Part shown: positions 61,801 to 64,000 of the stretch, piece after piece | How positions within the stretch are numbered: position 1 is the first letter of the stretch | How the letters are laid out: every line of letters starts with the position of its first letter | NCBI GenBank assembly: GCA_024704765.1 | Contig: JAKMXF010000221.1 | Span: 186,001-250,000 of the forward strand | DNA from: Oopsacas minuta | Taxonomy: Eukaryota > Porifera > Hexactinellida > Lyssacinosida > Leucopsacidae | Length of the DNA stretch: 64,000 nt | Direction: 5' to 3' | Notes under the pieces: model-generated | The model's database searches: none | The model's input: the letters and a program-made list of their open reading frames with translations, nothing else | Told to the model about the DNA's origin: nothing | Position numbers and translations under genes: made by a program

Positions 61801-64000
61801 TTATTTTAAGAAACAAGTGCAACAGCTACACACGTTAATCTCTATGCTACTCACAGACCTCAATAAGGGCGATAGGCAGAAGATCATGACTATATGTACC
61901 ATTGGTAAGTTAACTATAGACATTATTTTAATTATAAGGAAATTTATCGTATTTATATAGACGTACACGCTAGAGATGTTGTAGCTAAAATGATAGCTCA
62001 GAAGATTGAGAATGCTCAGGCATTTTTATGGCTTAGTCAGCTACGTCACAGATGGTCTGAAGAGAAAAAACATTGTTTTGCTAATATTTGTGATGCTGAA
62101 TTCAGATACTCTTATGAGTACCTTGGTAACACTGCTAGACTGGTGATCACTCCTCTCACTGACAGGTGAATTATTCACAAATATTTAGATAAACTAGCTA
62201 TTTATATACATATCTGTTACCATCTTATAGATGTTATATTACGCTTACTCAGTCACTTCATCTCACCATGAGTGGTGCTCCTGCCGGGCCAGCAGGAACT
62301 GGAAAGACAGAGACTACAAAAGATCTGGGTCGTGCTCTGGGAATAATGGTCTATGTGTTCAACTGCTCTGAACAGATGGATTATAAGTCTATTGGGAATA
62401 TTTACAAAGGTTTATCACAGACAGGTGCTTGGGGTTGTTTTGATGAGTTCAATAGAATTGCAGTAGAAGTGTTGTCTGTTGTCGCTGTGCAGGTGAAATG
62501 CATCCAAGATTCCCTGAGAGACAAGAAAACACGGTTTATGTTCTTAGGCGAGGAGATTAACCTTAACAGTACTGTAGGCATATTCATTACAATGAATCCG
62601 GGATATGCAGGACGAACTGAACTGCCCGAAAACTTAAAATCTCTATTCAGACCGTGTGCTATGGTAGTGCCAGACTTTGAGCTAATTTGTGAGATTATGT
62701 TAGTAGCCGAGGGCTTTATCGATGCACGCTTGTTGGCTCGTAAATTTATCACTCTCTACACTCTCTGTAAAGATCTGCTCTCCAAACAGCCTCATTACGA
62801 TTGGGGATTAAGAGCCATTAAATCTGTGTTGGTGGTAGCTGGTTCTCTCAAGAGAGGGGACAGAAGTCGACCTGAGGATCAGGTGTTGATGAGAGCTCTT
62901 AGAGATTTCAACATTCCTAAGATTATCACTGACGATCTGCCCGTGTTCATGGGTCTTATCAGTGATCTGTTCCCTGCTTTGGATGTTCCCAGAAAGAGAG
63001 ATTTAGTATTTGAGACTGATGTTAAGAAAGCTGTAACGGAATTAAAGTTGCAGCCAGAAGATAGTTTCTGTCTTAAAATTGTACAATTTGAGGAGATCTT
63101 AGTCGTGAGACATTCTGTGTTTGTTATAGGAGCTGCAGGAACTGGTAAGACTCAAATTATTAAATCTCTAAACAAGACATACCAAATAATGGGCATGAAG
63201 CCTTACATTAACTATATCAATCCGAAAGCTGTTACGACTGACGAGTTGTACGGAGTTATTAATCCCTCCACCAGAGAATGGAAAGATGGACTCTTCTCAA
63301 CTACTATGCGTGACTTGTCCAATATTCCCAATGAGAATCCTAAATGGATTGTACTCGATGGAGACATAGATCCCATGTGGATAGAGTCCCTCAATACAGT
63401 CATGGATGATAACAAGGTTCTCACTCTTGCGTCGAATGAACGAGTTCCTCTCAACCCTTCAATGAGACTAGTTTTTGAAATATCACATGTAAGAGAGGCT
63501 ACCCCTGCTACTGTGTCACGTGCTGGTATCCTATTTGTTAACTACGCAGATTTAGGATGGAATCCTCCGATAGCTTCTTGGATTGAGACTCGTCCAATTC
63601 AATCAGAGCGAGCTAACCTAACTATACTATTCGATAAATATGTACCGTTTTGCTTGGACACCCTCCGCACCAGATTCCGTAAGATCACACCAATTGTAGA
63701 TCAGTGCATGACACAAATGCTGTGTTACTTGTTGGAGTGTTTACTGACGAAAGAGAACACACCAGCTGATTGTCCTAAGGAATGGTATGAGCTTTATTTC
63801 GTATTCGCGTCTGTGTGGGCTTTTGGAGGGACAATGTTCCAGGATCAGCTGATTGACTGGCGTACAGAGTTCAGCAAGTGGTGGGTGAACGAGTTCAAAG
63901 TAATTAAATTCCCAACTCAAGGCACTGTATTCGACTACTACATAGATAATGAGCAACACAAATGGGTTCCATGGAGCGAGAAGGTGCCAAAATTCGCATA
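53484..64000 (+). CDS. axonemal outer-arm dynein heavy chain, DNAH9/11/17 type (partial, runs off the window)
   Basis: Thirteen exons (53484-53831, 54016-54212, 56638-56827, 56885-57196, 57259-58103, 58167-58561, 58622-58791, 58903-59508, 59575-59850, 59907-60686, 60743-61904, 61961-62165, 62231 to the edge) encode about 2418 residues with matching phases. This is the ATP-driven motor of cilia and flagella. The tail includes [30 protein letters not shown]. The linker includes [15 protein letters not shown] and [16 protein letters not shown]. The motor starts with [28 protein letters not shown]1 has GPAGTGKT (62286) and [11 protein letters not shown]2 has GAAGTGKT (63129) and [21 protein letters not shown]. 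The wording of AAA1-AAA2 is closest to the beta-type chains DNAH9, DNAH11 and DNAH17. The remaining AAA modules, stalk and C-terminus lie to the right. Intron 2 contains INTS13. Confidence 0.94.
54373..56418 (+). CDS. INTS13: Integrator complex subunit 13 (Asunder), nested in dynein intron 2
   Basis: An intronless 681-residue protein of the Integrator complex, involved in snRNA 3'-end processing, enhancer RNA maturation and, as Asunder, dynein localisation in mitosis. The ATG at 54373 gives [13 protein letters not shown], aligning with the family start; an ORF extension to 54295 uses unlikely upstream sequence. Family blocks: [74 protein letters not shown], and the C-terminal [31 protein letters not shown]. 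The length is close to human (706). The gene lies on the same strand within the 2425-bp second intron of the dynein gene, starting 160 bp after the donor and ending 219 bp before the next dynein exon. Confidence 0.94.
   Translation: MESKTVLALGWNPNLNEKSELPMSIKTEPSLNKPKLQIQLPPRTLWTRCIESVMEYSRVVFDLFYGEHFLSVVCADHLDNKKKTMINWELGDQRISQLHSALMSYECPYLDPQVMSTHQNLGFMNSLNESLKLIFQPTPSELQNPSKPHVNRIIIISSISSDTQLSEIQKHLTVYLCSQTVLPPHSAQLDITLINVHVDCCPRSLPKSMLTPDCSFCCIACPGSQITEQLMALCRSFYTLSTTIIKGIPMKEEQSKPAPSQNYDVELYHSQEAQRDFSRTYGCIPPPSVMVHQRNLVFDFKWCTPKKSNSLDFRLCSGSWRISPVQVSHRPTACLFTFLQSGNQVVLEHQVSPTDAGSSSISFTLISHNNAAFLHSIPYIPHTHIEDTVTTGMHAGGRVTDYRVDEFIRIIDHNTLVPISIDLHTLGFAPPPCDQSLRNLLLRTHFLPLIHGESLLHHLSDRFDPILSTQELPVISEDKISACKDLLSELDTMMRKGEPLIQTRTIPKGKREDNYLQVWRDLIYLLDGTRYLCEGAQQVYTHMCSLLGNIPQEHIKTSLLHTVEEANTENKRHMNRLQKTHVPQSDPRLRRILSSSLPHLEPVGIKRKLDGSPSQPSIPLSRTILQSTRQPISLISSWTIKMEKEAKSRHVEFAGRLNSISNKAELYSLRAPTQAESSYNL
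58792..58850 (+). repeat. ATT trinucleotide microsatellite in dynein intron 7
   Basis: About 18 ATT units start right after the GT of the donor at 58792. The repeat keeps the frame open past the exon, so a naive ORF call extends into a polyisoleucine tail. The splice to 58903 restores the conserved dynein sequence ([16 protein letters not shown]). Confidence 0.9.

Overview
This is a eukaryotic window from a compact, AT-rich animal-grade genome. The evidence is short GT-AG introns (mostly 50-80 bp), a gene every 2-4 kb, an outer-arm dynein heavy chain, a PTB+SH2 signalling adaptor, a pentameric ligand-gated channel and a Tc1 transposon. Together with an RNAi-type RNA-dependent RNA polymerase, this suggests an early-branching metazoan, most plausibly a sponge. 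That placement is inference; no species marker was found.

Layout. 1-6.1 kb: the 3' part of a BAR-like coiled-coil gene running into a multipass-membrane frame, a J-domain protein, a coiled-coil protein, and the PP2A activator PTPA. 6.4-10 kb (minus strand): a large unrecognised membrane protein, divergent from dihydropyrimidinase. 10.2-15.3 kb: dihydropyrimidinase (6 exons). Its second intron carries a Tc1 element and its third intron carries a complete antisense methionine aminopeptidase gene. 15.3-20.1 kb: a gene-poor stretch with a pogo-like MITE, a leucine-zipper ORF, an orphan protein and a hAT end. 20.2-36.4 kb: intronless genes in one orientation. These are a 2061-residue P-loop + RdRP + UPF1-type helicase fusion, a cysteine-loop-less pentameric channel with an N-terminal Cys-rich module, CTDNEP1, three tandem FAAH-like amidases and TMEM144. 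36.5-45.3 kb: TUBGCP3, UBA3, an ankyrin protein and the PTB-DPF-SH2 adaptor. 45.6-52.8 kb: RANBP2/NUP358 with five Ran-binding domains. 53.5 kb to the end: a DNAH9/11/17-type dynein heavy chain, cut by the window edge, with INTS13 nested on the same strand in its second intron.

Most genes are housekeeping and unrelated in function. The standout is the single-frame fusion of an RNAi-type RdRP with an SF1 helicase and an N-terminal P-loop domain. All RdRP and helicase motifs look intact. In other eukaryotes RdRPs work alongside separate SF1 helicases, so this reads as a one-polypeptide small-RNA amplification machine. Other notable points are a gene-conversion mosaic in the amidase array, two genes nested in introns, and an unusual channel architecture.

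Gene models were spliced by eye. Exon joins were checked for GT-AG borders and phase, but there is no transcript support.
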